DNA of 64,000 bases from Alienimonas sp043951915 (GTDB lineage: Bacteria; Planctomycetota; Planctomycetia; Planctomycetales; Planctomycetaceae), in NCBI RefSeq assembly GCF_043951915.1, contig NZ_JBINJD010000001.1:1-64000 (forward strand). The letters run 5' to 3'. The notes under the pieces are model-generated. The model was not told the origin of the DNA, searched no databases, and was given only the letters and a program-made list of their open reading frames with translations. This document shows, in pieces, positions 41,296 through 50,159 of this stretch. Position numbers and translations under genes: made by a program. Position 1 is the first letter of the stretch. Every line of letters starts with the position of its first letter.

Positions 41296-42729
41296 TCAGT
41301 CCGCGGCGATGCAATAGAGGCGGTCCTGCCGGTCCGCCCCCCGGCCGCTGGCGGAGCGGATCAGCAGCGCGTCCCCGACGACCGCCGGGCTGGCGTAGCA
41401 CTCCTCGCCGAGTTGATTCTCCGCCAGCTTCTCGAATCCCTCCGACGTCGCCCGGTAGACGGTGGTGACGCCCGCGACGCTGGTTTGCAGCACCCGGACG
41501 TCCTCCCCGGTTCCCACCGCCACCGGCGAGGCTCGGAACAGCGGCTTGGAGATGCGGGTCTTCCACAGGGTCTCGCCGGTCCCGGCGTCGTAACACCAGG
41601 TGCGGCCGTCGTCGCCGGTCATGTAGACGTACCCGTCGAAGATCAGCGGGCTCGGCACGTAGGCTTTGTCGCGGTTCCGCCAGGCGACGGTCGGCTCGGT
41701 CTCGCCGGCCCGCGGCGGGAAGACGGCCAGCGTCTCCGAGCCGGGATACCCGCCGGAGGCGAGGACCACCGGCCGCGGCGCCCCGTCGACCAGCGCCAGT
41801 CCGCAGGTCGGCGAGCCGGCCACGGTTTCGGTCACGCCGGCCACCGACCACAGCGGCGATCCGTCGGCCGGGTCGTAGGCGTCGAGGGCGTCGTTCCCCG
41901 CCATGACGAGCGTGTCCTGCCCGTTCAGCGAGGCGATCAGCGGGGTGCCGTAGGTGTCCTGCGGCTCCCGCGGCGTCCGCCAGCGGACTTGGCCCGTCTC
42001 CCGGTCCAGCGCCACCAGATAGCCGGGGCCGAGGTTGTCCCCGGCGACGATCACGGCGGAGCCGTACAGTACCGGGCTCGCGCCGTAACCGTGCTTCATC
42101 TCGAAATTGCCGACCCGCTCCTCGCCCCACAGCTTCTCCCCGTCGACCGTCCACGCCGACGCCCACAGCGCCCCGTCGTGCAGGTGCGAGACGTACACGA
42201 CCCCGTCGGCGACCGCCGGCGTGGTGGAGGCGTGCGTCCCCTCATTGTGCATCTGCCGGAGCGGGAGCGACCCGGACGCGACCTCCCGCCGCCAAAGTTG
42301 TTCCCCGCTGGCGAGGTCGTAGGCGAGCAGGAGTTGCGTCTGCGTCTCCTCGTCCGCGGCGGTCAGAAACACACGACCGCCGTCGACGACCGGGGACGAG
42401 TTGCCGCGACCGGGCACGTCGACGGCCCAGCGGACGTTTTTCTCCTCGCCCCACTCGGTCGGTGGGTTCGTGCCGACGCCGACGCCGGTGCGGTTCGGCC
42501 CGCGAAACTGCGGCCAACCGATCTCCGGCGTCGGCACGGCCGGCGCCGCGGGGTCGAACGCCGCGACGGCCGGTCCCGCGGCTGCGTCGCTCACGGCTTC
42601 GATCCGCCCGCCGGTCTCGTCGACGGTCACAGGCTCGACCGGCTCCCCGCCCGGCCCGCAGCCGGCACAGGCCGCAAGCCCCGTCAGCAGGGCGGGGAAC
42701 AGGGGGAGACGACGGAGGGGAATCGACAC
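41296..42729 (-). CDS. PQQ-type beta-propeller lipoprotein (BamB-like)
   Basis: A 477-residue exported protein. The N-terminal signal ends in a lipobox, LAAC (Cys21), or AGC (Cys24) as an alternative. The mature part consists of repeated PQQ/quinoprotein-like blades: GWPQFRGPNRTGVGVGTNPP, LLAYDLASGEQLWRREV, LVALDRETGQVRWRTP, LDAYDPADGSPLWSVAG and TWCYDAGTGETLWKTR. Each carries the W/G-rich tryptophan-docking motif. No methanol-dehydrogenase catalytic residues were seen, so this is a structural or binding propeller. Such proteins are very numerous in planctomycetes. It is convergent with rsgA. Confidence 0.9.
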   Translation of the reverse strand: MSIPLRRLPLFPALLTGLAACAGCGPGGEPVEPVTVDETGGRIEAVSDAAAGPAVAAFDPAAPAVPTPEIGWPQFRGPNRTGVGVGTNPPTEWGEEKNVRWAVDVPGRGNSSPVVDGGRVFLTAADEETQTQLLLAYDLASGEQLWRREVASGSLPLRQMHNEGTHASTTPAVADGVVYVSHLHDGALWASAWTVDGEKLWGEERVGNFEMKHGYGASPVLYGSAVIVAGDNLGPGYLVALDRETGQVRWRTPREPQDTYGTPLIASLNGQDTLVMAGNDALDAYDPADGSPLWSVAGVTETVAGSPTCGLALVDGAPRPVVLASGGYPGSETLAVFPPRAGETEPTVAWRNRDKAYVPSPLIFDGYVYMTGDDGRTWCYDAGTGETLWKTRISKPLFRASPVAVGTGEDVRVLQTSVAGVTTVYRATSEGFEKLAENQLGEECYASPAVVGDALLIRSASGRGADRQDRLYCIAAD

Positions 42730-42917
42730 GCGGCACCGGGGGCGGAGAAGGCGACGACTCCTGATCCTAGAGAACCCCGCCGGCCGGGCGAGCCCGCAGC
42801 GATCGGCGGCGCGGGCGAGGGATGAGGAGGGTTGTGGACCGCGAAGGCCCCGCTCCGCTTGCCGCGGCCGGCTCCAACGGTCACCGTCCCGCTCCTCACC
42901 CCCGACGGAGCAGCCCC

Positions 42918-43634
42918 ATGGACGCTGAAGACGACTCCCCCCCGCTGAAGACCCTCACCCGCCCCCAGCGGAGGGTGGTCGGTACGCTGATCGAAAAGGG
43001 CCTCACCACGCCCGGCTCCTACCCGCTGACGCTCAAGGCGGTCGTCACCGGGTGCAACCAGAGTTCCAACCGCGACCCGGTGACGAACTACACCGAGGGG
43101 GCGGCGCTGGAAACGCTGGACGACCTCGCCGAGCTGGGCCTCGTCGCCGAGGTCCACACCGCCGGCGGTCGGGCGGCGAAGTACCGGCACCTAGTTCGCA
43201 AGAAGTTGACGATCACCGAGCCGCAGATCGCCGTGCTGGCCGAGCTGATGCTCCGCGGCCGGCAGACCTTGGGCGAATTACGGGCCCGGGCGTCGCGGAT
43301 GGTGCCGATCCCCTCGCTGGACGAACTGCGGGAGGCGGTGGACGGCTTGATGGAGATGGGCTTCGTCTCCGCCGACGGCCCGCTCGAGCGGCGGGGGGCG
43401 ACGGTCGACCACGCCCTCTACCCGCCGGACGAAGCGCCGCCCGCCGCCCCCGCCGCGGGCGAACCGGCCGCGGCCTCCCGCCAAACGGGCGCTCCGGCCG
43501 TCGACGCCGAGGAACTCGCGTCGCTTCGGGAGGCGAACGAGGAGCTGCGGAGCGATCTGGCGGAACTGACCGACCGCGTCGCCCGGCTGTCGGAGGCGTT
43601 GGACGACCTGCGGCGGGATCTCGGCGTCGCCTGA
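42918..43634 (+). CDS. YceH-family (DUF480) protein
   Basis: A 238-residue protein with the two tandem winged-helix domains of the YceH/DUF480 family. Signatures are RVVGTLIEKGLTTPGSYPLT, NQSSNRDPVTNYTEG, RAAKYRH, LAELMLRGRQTLGELRARAS and MVPIPSLDELREAVDGLM. The C-terminal 80 residues add an Ala/Pro linker and a coiled coil (LREANEELRSDLAELTDRVA). The function of the family is unknown; DNA binding is suggested by fold only. The start ATG 42918 matches the family N-terminus (about 15 residues before the domain). Confidence 0.92.
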   Translation: MDAEDDSPPLKTLTRPQRRVVGTLIEKGLTTPGSYPLTLKAVVTGCNQSSNRDPVTNYTEGAALETLDDLAELGLVAEVHTAGGRAAKYRHLVRKKLTITEPQIAVLAELMLRGRQTLGELRARASRMVPIPSLDELREAVDGLMEMGFVSADGPLERRGATVDHALYPPDEAPPAAPAAGEPAAASRQTGAPAVDAEELASLREANEELRSDLAELTDRVARLSEALDDLRRDLGVA

Positions 43635-43739
43635 GCCGCTGCGGAGGCGGCGCCGGACCGACTGATTCGCCCCCCGCGCCCGCGAAAATGTCGCCGACGC
43701 CGTAAGATGGGGCGAACGACGCCTCATTCTCGGTCCCGC

Positions 43740-46241
43740 ATGCTCCGTTTCCCGCTCCGCCCCGCCCGCCCGGCGCTACTCGCCGCCCTCCTTTCCGCGG
43801 GGTTGCTCGCCGGGTGCGGCGGCGGGGAGGAGGAACCGCAACCCGCCGCGACGCCGGAGGAAACGGTTGCGGAAGCGAGCGACGGGGACGCCGCCGCGGA
43901 CGCCCCCGCGGGGCCGCAGGCCCCGGAGAAGCCGATCTCGCCCTACGGCACCTTCCGTTTGCTCACGCCGCGGGGGGAGCAGGTCTCGAACCTCGGCTCC
44001 CTCACGATCGCCGGGGGCGACGGCGAGCCCGAGCTCAAAGCGTTCGTTCCCACGGAGCGGTTTCAGAGCCTCAAGCCCCAGGTGACGCTCCGCCAGGCCG
44101 ACGCCGAGGCCGTCTCCTTCACCATCGCCGGTCAGGAGGACGACCAGGGGCTGCTGACCTTCGAGGGAAAACCGACGCCGGGCGCCGTCGTCGGCACCCT
44201 GCACGACGCCACCGGCAGCGCGATCACCCCCGCGGCGCTGGCCCCCCTGCCGCCCGGCGAGCCGAATCCCGGCCCCGAGACGCTGAGCGACCAGAGCTAC
44301 GCCCAAATCGTGCAGGCCCTCGGCGGCCTGGCGCAGATGGGGGACAAGATCTCCGAAGCCGCGGAGCAGGGGCCGTACGTGCCCGCCTTCTACACGCTGT
44401 TCCCGACGGCCCTCGCCGCCGAAGCCCAACGGGGCCGGCCGGCGGAGACGCTGAAGGAACTCGCCGACGACTACGCCGGCTGGGCTGCCGGCTGGGGCGC
44501 TTGGGCCGAGGCCGACGCCCGCCGCACCGCCGGGGCGATCCTGCTGAACAAACCGGAGTACCGCGAACTGGCCGACGCGCAGTTCGCCGCCGCCGTCGAG
44601 GCCCTGCCGGAGTCCGCGCCGGAGGACACCGCCGACAGCTGGCGGGAGCAGTTCGACGCCTTCCGGGCGAACGTCGATCGCATCGCGGATCAGCAGGCGC
44701 TCTCGAAGCGGGTGGAAGAGGCGATGACGCTCGCCGCCACGGACGCGGAGGCCGGGCTGGCGAACCTGCGCACCCTCCGCGAGGAGCGGCCGGAGGTGCC
44801 GGCGACGCTCTACCGGCTGGCCGAGGGGCTCTACCGCTTCGGCGGCGACGCCGGTCGGGAGGAGCTACGGGAACTTCGTGAGGCGAATCCGCTCGACCCG
44901 GTGGTCGTGCACCTGCTCGGCGAGGCCGAGCGGCGGGCCGGCAACGCGAAGGAAGCCCGCGCCCTGTTCGCCGAGGCCGCGTCCATCCCGAACGGGGCGT
45001 TCCTCATCCAACCGCTGCTCCAACGGGAGGCGCTGGCGGAGGAGATCAAGCAGCCCCGGCAACGGCTGAACGACGAGCTGGAGGACCCGGACGCCGTCTC
45101 CGAGTTGCTCGCCGAGACCTACCGCCGGCTGGCGAAGGATCTGGCGACGGAGGCCCGCCCGGCGGACGAGGCGAACCGCACGGTGCTGACCGAGTTGTTC
45201 ACCGGCTCCCAGTGCCCGCCCTGCGTCGCGGCCGACATGGCGACGGCCGCCCTGGCGGACACGTTCCCCCGGGAGGATCTGCTGGTCATCCAGTATCACC
45301 TGCACATCCCCGGCCCGGACCCGCTGACGAACGCCGACGCCGTGGCCCGCGGCGCCGCCGTCGAGGTGCGGGGGACGCCGACGCTCCTGATCGACGGCCA
45401 ACAGCCGGAGTTCGCCGTCGGCGGCCCCGTCGCCGCGGCACCGGACGCTTACGAGGCCCTGGTGGAAGCGGTCGGGAATCGTCGTTCCGAACCGGCCGGG
45501 GCGACGGTGAACGTCATGACCTCGAGCGAGGGCGAACGGTTCGCCGCGGAGATCTCCGCCGAGCGTGAGGAGCCGTTCACGCCGGACCACCGCCTGCACG
45601 TCGCCGTCGTGGAGGACGAGGCGCTCTACGCCGCCCCCAACGGCGTACGGACCCATGAAATGCTGGTGCGTTCGCTGCCGACCGGCGCCACCGGCGTGCG
45701 GCCGGACGGCGACGGCGCCCTGAGCTTCCGCCTAGACTCGTCCGTGTCCGACCTGCGGGACGAACTGCGGGCCTACATCTCCGCTTACGAGCAGGAGCAG
45801 GGCGAGGGCCGCCGGTTCCCGGAGACGCCGTTACAGCTCACGAAGCTCAGCGTGGTCGCCTGGGTGGAGGACACGACGGACGGGCGAGTGCTGCAGTCGG
45901 CGTACGCTTCCCTGGGCGAGTTCCCCCCGCCGGCCGAGGACGAGGCCGAAGGGGAAGGGGACGCCGCCGCTGAGGAGCCCGCCGAGAACGCGGAGGCGAT
46001 GGCCCCGGCGGAAGCTCCCGCGGCGGGCGGCGCCGAGGAGACGGCGCCGGAACCCGCCCCCGCCGAGGGGGACGCGGAGCCAGTCGCCGGGGCGTCGACG
46101 GACGAAAACGGCGCTGAAATGACGGAGGAGGCCGCCGGCGAGGCGCCCGCGGAGGAGGCGGACGCGGAGGAGACGCCGAAACCGGCCGAAGGTGAGCCGG
46201 CGCCCGAGCCGGACGCGTCCGACGCCGAGACCTCCGACTGA
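43740..46241 (+). CDS. thioredoxin-fold lipoprotein with acidic Ala/Glu/Pro tail
   Basis: An 833-residue putative lipoprotein. The signal peptide ends in LLAGC (Cys26). A long middle part with TPR-like helices follows (about residues 150-470). Around residues 480-580 lies a thioredoxin-like domain, TELFTGSQCPPCVAADMATA with Cys492/Cys495, and the cis-Pro segment VRGTPTLLIDG. About 150 residues of beta-rich sequence then precede a very acidic Ala/Glu/Pro tail of about 110 residues. It is probably a surface or periplasmic disulfide-handling protein. The neighbours give no substrate. The ATG 43740 was chosen as it starts the signal peptide. Confidence 0.8.
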   Translation: MLRFPLRPARPALLAALLSAGLLAGCGGGEEEPQPAATPEETVAEASDGDAAADAPAGPQAPEKPISPYGTFRLLTPRGEQVSNLGSLTIAGGDGEPELKAFVPTERFQSLKPQVTLRQADAEAVSFTIAGQEDDQGLLTFEGKPTPGAVVGTLHDATGSAITPAALAPLPPGEPNPGPETLSDQSYAQIVQALGGLAQMGDKISEAAEQGPYVPAFYTLFPTALAAEAQRGRPAETLKELADDYAGWAAGWGAWAEADARRTAGAILLNKPEYRELADAQFAAAVEALPESAPEDTADSWREQFDAFRANVDRIADQQALSKRVEEAMTLAATDAEAGLANLRTLREERPEVPATLYRLAEGLYRFGGDAGREELRELREANPLDPVVVHLLGEAERRAGNAKEARALFAEAASIPNGAFLIQPLLQREALAEEIKQPRQRLNDELEDPDAVSELLAETYRRLAKDLATEARPADEANRTVLTELFTGSQCPPCVAADMATAALADTFPREDLLVIQYHLHIPGPDPLTNADAVARGAAVEVRGTPTLLIDGQQPEFAVGGPVAAAPDAYEALVEAVGNRRSEPAGATVNVMTSSEGERFAAEISAEREEPFTPDHRLHVAVVEDEALYAAPNGVRTHEMLVRSLPTGATGVRPDGDGALSFRLDSSVSDLRDELRAYISAYEQEQGEGRRFPETPLQLTKLSVVAWVEDTTDGRVLQSAYASLGEFPPPAEDEAEGEGDAAAEEPAENAEAMAPAEAPAAGGAEETAPEPAPAEGDAEPVAGASTDENGAEMTEEAAGEAPAEEADAEETPKPAEGEPAPEPDASDAETSD

Positions 46242-46257
46242 GCGCCGTCGATCCGCG

Positions 46258-47475
46258 TCAGCGGTTGGGGCGGGGACCGCGTCGATCCGGCGGGCCTTCG
46301 CCCCGTGGTTCCGGCGGCCCTTCGCGGTCCGGCGGTCCGGGGGGACCGTCCGGGCGACGCTCGTCGGGACGTCGATCCGGCGGGCGTCGATCGCCGTTCC
46401 CGCGACGGCCGAAGCGGCGGATGCCGAAGCTCAGATCGCGGAGACGATCGGCCAGTTGGAACGCGCGCACGGCGGCCTGCCGTTCCTCCTCGGAGAGGCC
46501 GGCGACGCCGCCGTTCTCTTCGGCGGGGCCGGATTCGACCATCCGTTCAGCGATCTCCGCCTGGGCGGCGCCGCCGGCGTCCCGCAGGACGTTCCACACG
46601 GCGTCCCGGTCCGGGCGGGCGGCGAGATACGGCAGCAACCGCTCTCCGTCTTCGCCGCCGACGCGCACGGTCCACGCCTCCCGCAGCGCGCGGGAGAGGA
46701 GGCCGACCAACTGGCTGCGGGCGAACCGGACGGCGAACTCCCGCCCCTCGCCGTCGCCGTCCAACCATCGGTTCAGGCCCGGCAGCCCGCGGGCGGTCAG
46801 CCGCGCGTCGAGTTCCCTCAGCAGCGGGTCCGGCAGCCAGTCCTCCGCCGTGCGGGGCCGCAGACTGCCGCGGGTCGTGGCGGCCGCTTCGAGCACCCGG
46901 AACAGCCGTTCCGGCCGCGGCGCCGCCAGCGGATCGTCGCCGGTCAGCCGCGACAAACTCGACCGCTCCGCCAGCAGGGCGATGAGTTCTTCCTCGATCA
47001 GTTCCTCCCGCGGCCAGTCGGTCGGGGAGCGTTCACCCGGTTCCCGGTCGAAGAGGTCGCTGAACCGTTCGGGCGGCGCCGGAATCGAGCGGTAGCCGTC
47101 GATGACGCGGCGGAGCAGGACGACGCGTTGGGCCGGCGTCTCCGCGGACTCGATCGCCGCCCGTTCCGCCGGGGTAAGCCGCGCGAGCACGGCCCGCAGA
47201 CGATTGAGCGTCTGGTTCAACTCGCCGGCGGGCCCCTCCGCCTCCAGCCGGGCGTGCAGGGAGCGCAGGCGCTCCCGCTCGGCCTCCGGCAGGGCGAGGA
47301 ACGCCTCGTGCCGGTCGCGGAGGGCGGCCCGCTCCTCGGCGGTGAGGTTCTCGATCCGGGCGCGGCTGGCGGCTTCGGCGTCCTGCCCCACGGCCGGGGC
47401 GACGGCGACGACGCACCACAGTGCCGCCGAGATCGCGTGCGGCAGGGGGGAGCGGGGGAGGAGGGGGCGAATCAT
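46258..47475 (-). CDS. secreted protein of the sigma/anti-sigma operon, unknown
   Basis: A 405-residue protein with a signal peptide (about residues 1-30, ending APAVGQ). The mature helical region has repeats of the type LTAEERAALRDRHEAFLALP and LTPAERAAIESAETPAQRVV, reminiscent of DUF3106-like periplasmic sensors. The last 45 residues are a Pro/Arg/Asp/Gly low-complexity tail. The start ATG 47475 overlaps the anti-sigma gene stop by 4 bases (ATGA), so it is translationally coupled to it. Function is unknown, but context suggests it belongs to the signalling module. Confidence 0.75.
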   Translation of the reverse strand: MIRPLLPRSPLPHAISAALWCVVAVAPAVGQDAEAASRARIENLTAEERAALRDRHEAFLALPEAERERLRSLHARLEAEGPAGELNQTLNRLRAVLARLTPAERAAIESAETPAQRVVLLRRVIDGYRSIPAPPERFSDLFDREPGERSPTDWPREELIEEELIALLAERSSLSRLTGDDPLAAPRPERLFRVLEAAATTRGSLRPRTAEDWLPDPLLRELDARLTARGLPGLNRWLDGDGEGREFAVRFARSQLVGLLSRALREAWTVRVGGEDGERLLPYLAARPDRDAVWNVLRDAGGAAQAEIAERMVESGPAEENGGVAGLSEEERQAAVRAFQLADRLRDLSFGIRRFGRRGNGDRRPPDRRPDERRPDGPPGPPDREGPPEPRGEGPPDRRGPRPNR

Positions 47476-48002
47476 TCCGTCGGCGACGCGGGGGCGTCCG
47501 GGTTGAGGTCCGGCGGGAGGTCGACCAGCACGCCGGAGCGGCTGAGTTCCTTCAGGAACGCTTCGCTCTGGGCGTCGCGGAGCCGGGGCAGATCGCGGAG
47601 AACCGGTTCGTCCCGCACGAGGGCGTCGTTGGGGCCGGGCGCCCACTCCGCGGCGGCCAGGTAACCGACGGCCCCCGCCGCCGCGAGCCCCACGACCCAG
47701 ACGGCCACGAGTACGGCCCCCCGGGCGACGTGCACCGCCGGCCGCTCGGACAGCGGCACGCTTTCGTCCAGCGAGCGGGCCGCGGCGAGCGTGCGTTCCG
47801 TAAAGTTGCGGTCCGGGTTCGCCGCGGGGAGTAGGTCGAGCAAGTCCCAGGTGCGGGTCAGCATCTCCACCTCGTTCCGGGCGACGGGGCTGCTGGCCAG
47901 GGCCTTGCTGATGCGGTCGTTCGCCTCGCCCTCCAATTCGCCGTCGAGGTACGCGACAAGGTCGTCGCGGTCTTCGGCGGAAAGGCGGGCGATCTGCGAC
48001 AT
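47472..48002 (-). CDS. putative anti-sigma factor, single membrane span
   Basis: A 176-residue protein. The N-terminal ~60 residues resemble an anti-sigma domain (DRDDLVAYLDGELEGEANDR, followed by NEVEMLTRTWDLLDLL). One transmembrane helix follows at about residues 92-118 (GAVLVAVWVVGLAAAGAVGY), then an extracytoplasmic tail. No zinc-binding HxxxCxxC motif is present, so it is not a ZAS-type anti-sigma factor. It lies 82 bases downstream of the ECF sigma gene, the usual position for the cognate inhibitor. Confidence 0.75.
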   Translation of the reverse strand: MSQIARLSAEDRDDLVAYLDGELEGEANDRISKALASSPVARNEVEMLTRTWDLLDLLPAANPDRNFTERTLAAARSLDESVPLSERPAVHVARGAVLVAVWVVGLAAAGAVGYLAAAEWAPGPNDALVRDEPVLRDLPRLRDAQSEAFLKELSRSGVLVDLPPDLNPDAPASPTE

Positions 48003-48084
48003 GGTAGGGGGCGGGCGGTTCGGCGTTTCCTTCAGGAGAGCGGCCGGCGGAACGGATTCGGGGGGCGGCGGGGGGCTGAAACGG

Positions 48085-48879
48085 TCACTTTACGTACGGT
48101 TCGAGCTTGGATCGCAGGTTCTCCCTGGCCCGGGCGAGCAGACTCTTCACGGCGGCGGGGGAGAGCTCCATCGTCTCGGCGATGTCGGCATAGGGCATCC
48201 CCTCGAAACGGTGCAGCAACACGGCGAGTTTCTGCCGATCGGACAGCGTGTCCAGCGCCTCCCGGACCTTCTCGCGCAGTTCGTCCTTGGCGAACAGGCG
48301 GCTGGGCATCAGGCCGCTCTTCTCGACGGCCATCTGCTCATGGGTGCCGGTGGCCGAGCCCTCCTTTGGGTCGACGCGGACCTCTTTCTTCCGGCCCAGG
48401 CCGCGGCGGGCGTTGCTCGCGAGGTTGTGGGCGATGCGGTACAGCCAGGTGCTGAACTTGGCCGTGGGCACGTATCCGGTGCGGGCCCGGTAGACGCGGA
48501 GGAAGGTCTCCTGAGACAGGTCTTCCGCGAGGCTGCGATCGCCGACGAGGTGCGTGAACACCGTCACCAGCCGACCCTGGAACTTCTCCACCAGTTCCGC
48601 GAAGGCGGCTTCGTCTCCGTCGCGGACCTGCAACATCAGTTGCACGTTGGGATCGCGAAGGGCCGTCGGGCTGGCCGCCTCGTTGGACGCCGGCTCCGTT
48701 GCCGTGCGGCCGGGGGCGGCCCCGAGGGCGGAGCGACGAGCGGCGGTCGTGGCGACGTCCGGCACGCGGCGGGCAACGGGCGTGGAGCGGGGAGGGGAAA
48801 ACGCGGATCTCGGCCGGGCGGTGGACCCCGCCGGCGCGGTCCGGCAGTGTACCGGCCCGCCGGCGGGAACCGATACCAT
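48085..48879 (-). CDS. ECF-type RNA polymerase sigma factor
   Basis: A 264-residue (or 226 if started at GTG 48765) sigma-70 family ECF protein. Region 2 is seen in GDEAAFAELVEKFQGRLVTV and DLSQETFLRVYRA with KFSTWLYRIAHNLASNARR. Region 4 is seen in LDTLSDRQKLAVLLHRFEGM and the helix-turn-helix YADIAETMELSPAAVKSLL. It directs polymerase to its own regulon, with release expected from the membrane anti-sigma partner downstream. The first ~38 residues from ATG 48879 are Pro/Arg-rich and unconserved, so the shorter form is quite possible. Confidence 0.92.
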   Translation of the reverse strand: MVSVPAGGPVHCRTAPAGSTARPRSAFSPPRSTPVARRVPDVATTAARRSALGAAPGRTATEPASNEAASPTALRDPNVQLMLQVRDGDEAAFAELVEKFQGRLVTVFTHLVGDRSLAEDLSQETFLRVYRARTGYVPTAKFSTWLYRIAHNLASNARRGLGRKKEVRVDPKEGSATGTHEQMAVEKSGLMPSRLFAKDELREKVREALDTLSDRQKLAVLLHRFEGMPYADIAETMELSPAAVKSLLARARENLRSKLEPYVK

Positions 48880-48938
48880 CGGCGCCCCGCCGCTCGTTTC
48901 CGTCGTTTCGTTCCGCCCCGCACGCCCGCCCCTCCTTC

Positions 48939-50159
48939 GTGACGTTGCCCTCGCTGCCGACCTGTTATTGCACGAACGTGCACCCCGGCCGCAGCGTCGC
49001 CGAGGTTCTGGACGGGTTGGAGCAGTTCACGGTCCCCGTGCGGGATCGCTTGGCCGCGGCCGGGGCCGGACCGCTGGCGGCGGGGCTGTGGTTCGCGGCG
49101 CCCGTCGCCGAAGCCCTGTCGGCGGAGGAGGGAGGGCCGGCAAGGATCGCGCAGTTTCTCGCCGCGCACGACCTGACCTGCTACACGCTCAACGCCTTCC
49201 CCTACGGGGACTTTCACCGGGACGCGGTCAAGGCGGACGTGTACCGGCCGGACTGGACGGAGGAGGTTCGCCGCTCCTACACGCTCCGATGCGCGACGTT
49301 GCTCGCGGCCCTGCTGCCGGAGGGGCGGGAGGGGAGCGTTTCCACGCTGCCGCTGGGGAGCGCCCTCAACGGCGAACTGCCGGCGGACTTCGAGGCCCGC
49401 TGCGTCGAGAACCTGCTGACCCTCGCACGGGATCTGGACGAACTGCACGACCGCACCGGCCGGGTGATCCGGTTGGCGATCGAGCCGGAGCCGTTCTGCG
49501 TGCTTGAAACGACGGCCCAAACGATCGCCTTCTTCGACCGCCTGCGGACCGCCGCCGACGAGGCCGGCTGCGGCCCGGCCGTGCGGACGCATCTGGGCGT
49601 GTGCTACGACGTGTGCCACCAGGCGGTGGAGTTCGAATCCGCCGCGGAGGTCGTCGCGGCGCTCGAGACCGCGGACGTGCGGATCAACAAGGTGCAGCTC
49701 TCCTGTGCGGTGGAGCTGCCGGACCCGCGGGACGCCGCCGCCCGGGAGGCGCTGGTGCGATACGCGGAGCCGCGGTATCTGCACCAGACGTTCGCCGCCA
49801 ACCGCTCCGGCGACGGCTGGACCGTCCGGGGCCGGGCGGCGGACATCGAACCGCAGTTCGCCGACGCCGCCCCGCCGGAGTTTCTCGACGCGGAGGTCTG
49901 GCGGACGCACTTCCACGTGCCGATCAGCCGCACGGACCTCGGCCCTCTGAACACCACGCGGCCGGAGCTGACGGCCGCCCTCGCCGCGGTCGCCCGGCTG
50001 CCGTACGCCCCGCACCTGGAGGTGGAAACCTACACCTGGCCGGTGCTGCCGGGGGCGACGCCGACGCGGGAGGAGCAGATCGTGGGGATCGCCGCGGAAC
50101 TGCTCGCCGCGGCCGAGATCGCCGCCGCGCTGGACGGTTCGGACGACGGGCCGGCGTGA
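48939..50159 (+). CDS. EboE-like sugar-isomerase-type TIM-barrel protein
   Basis: A 406-residue protein with a GTG start. The N-terminal YCTNVHPGRSVAEVLDGLEQ and the later CYTLNAFPYGDFH, IRLAIEPEPFCVLETT and HLGVCYDVCHQAVEFESAAE look like EboE, the metabolite-traffic protein related to xylose-isomerase TIM barrels. In ebo clusters EboE helps export of an intermediate to the periplasm. The other ebo genes (A, B, C, D, F) are absent here. It overlaps by 4 bases with an EamA-type exporter, which fits a shared transport role (inference). Confidence 0.75.
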   Translation: MTLPSLPTCYCTNVHPGRSVAEVLDGLEQFTVPVRDRLAAAGAGPLAAGLWFAAPVAEALSAEEGGPARIAQFLAAHDLTCYTLNAFPYGDFHRDAVKADVYRPDWTEEVRRSYTLRCATLLAALLPEGREGSVSTLPLGSALNGELPADFEARCVENLLTLARDLDELHDRTGRVIRLAIEPEPFCVLETTAQTIAFFDRLRTAADEAGCGPAVRTHLGVCYDVCHQAVEFESAAEVVAALETADVRINKVQLSCAVELPDPRDAAAREALVRYAEPRYLHQTFAANRSGDGWTVRGRAADIEPQFADAAPPEFLDAEVWRTHFHVPISRTDLGPLNTTRPELTAALAAVARLPYAPHLEVETYTWPVLPGATPTREEQIVGIAAELLAAAEIAAALDGSDDGPA

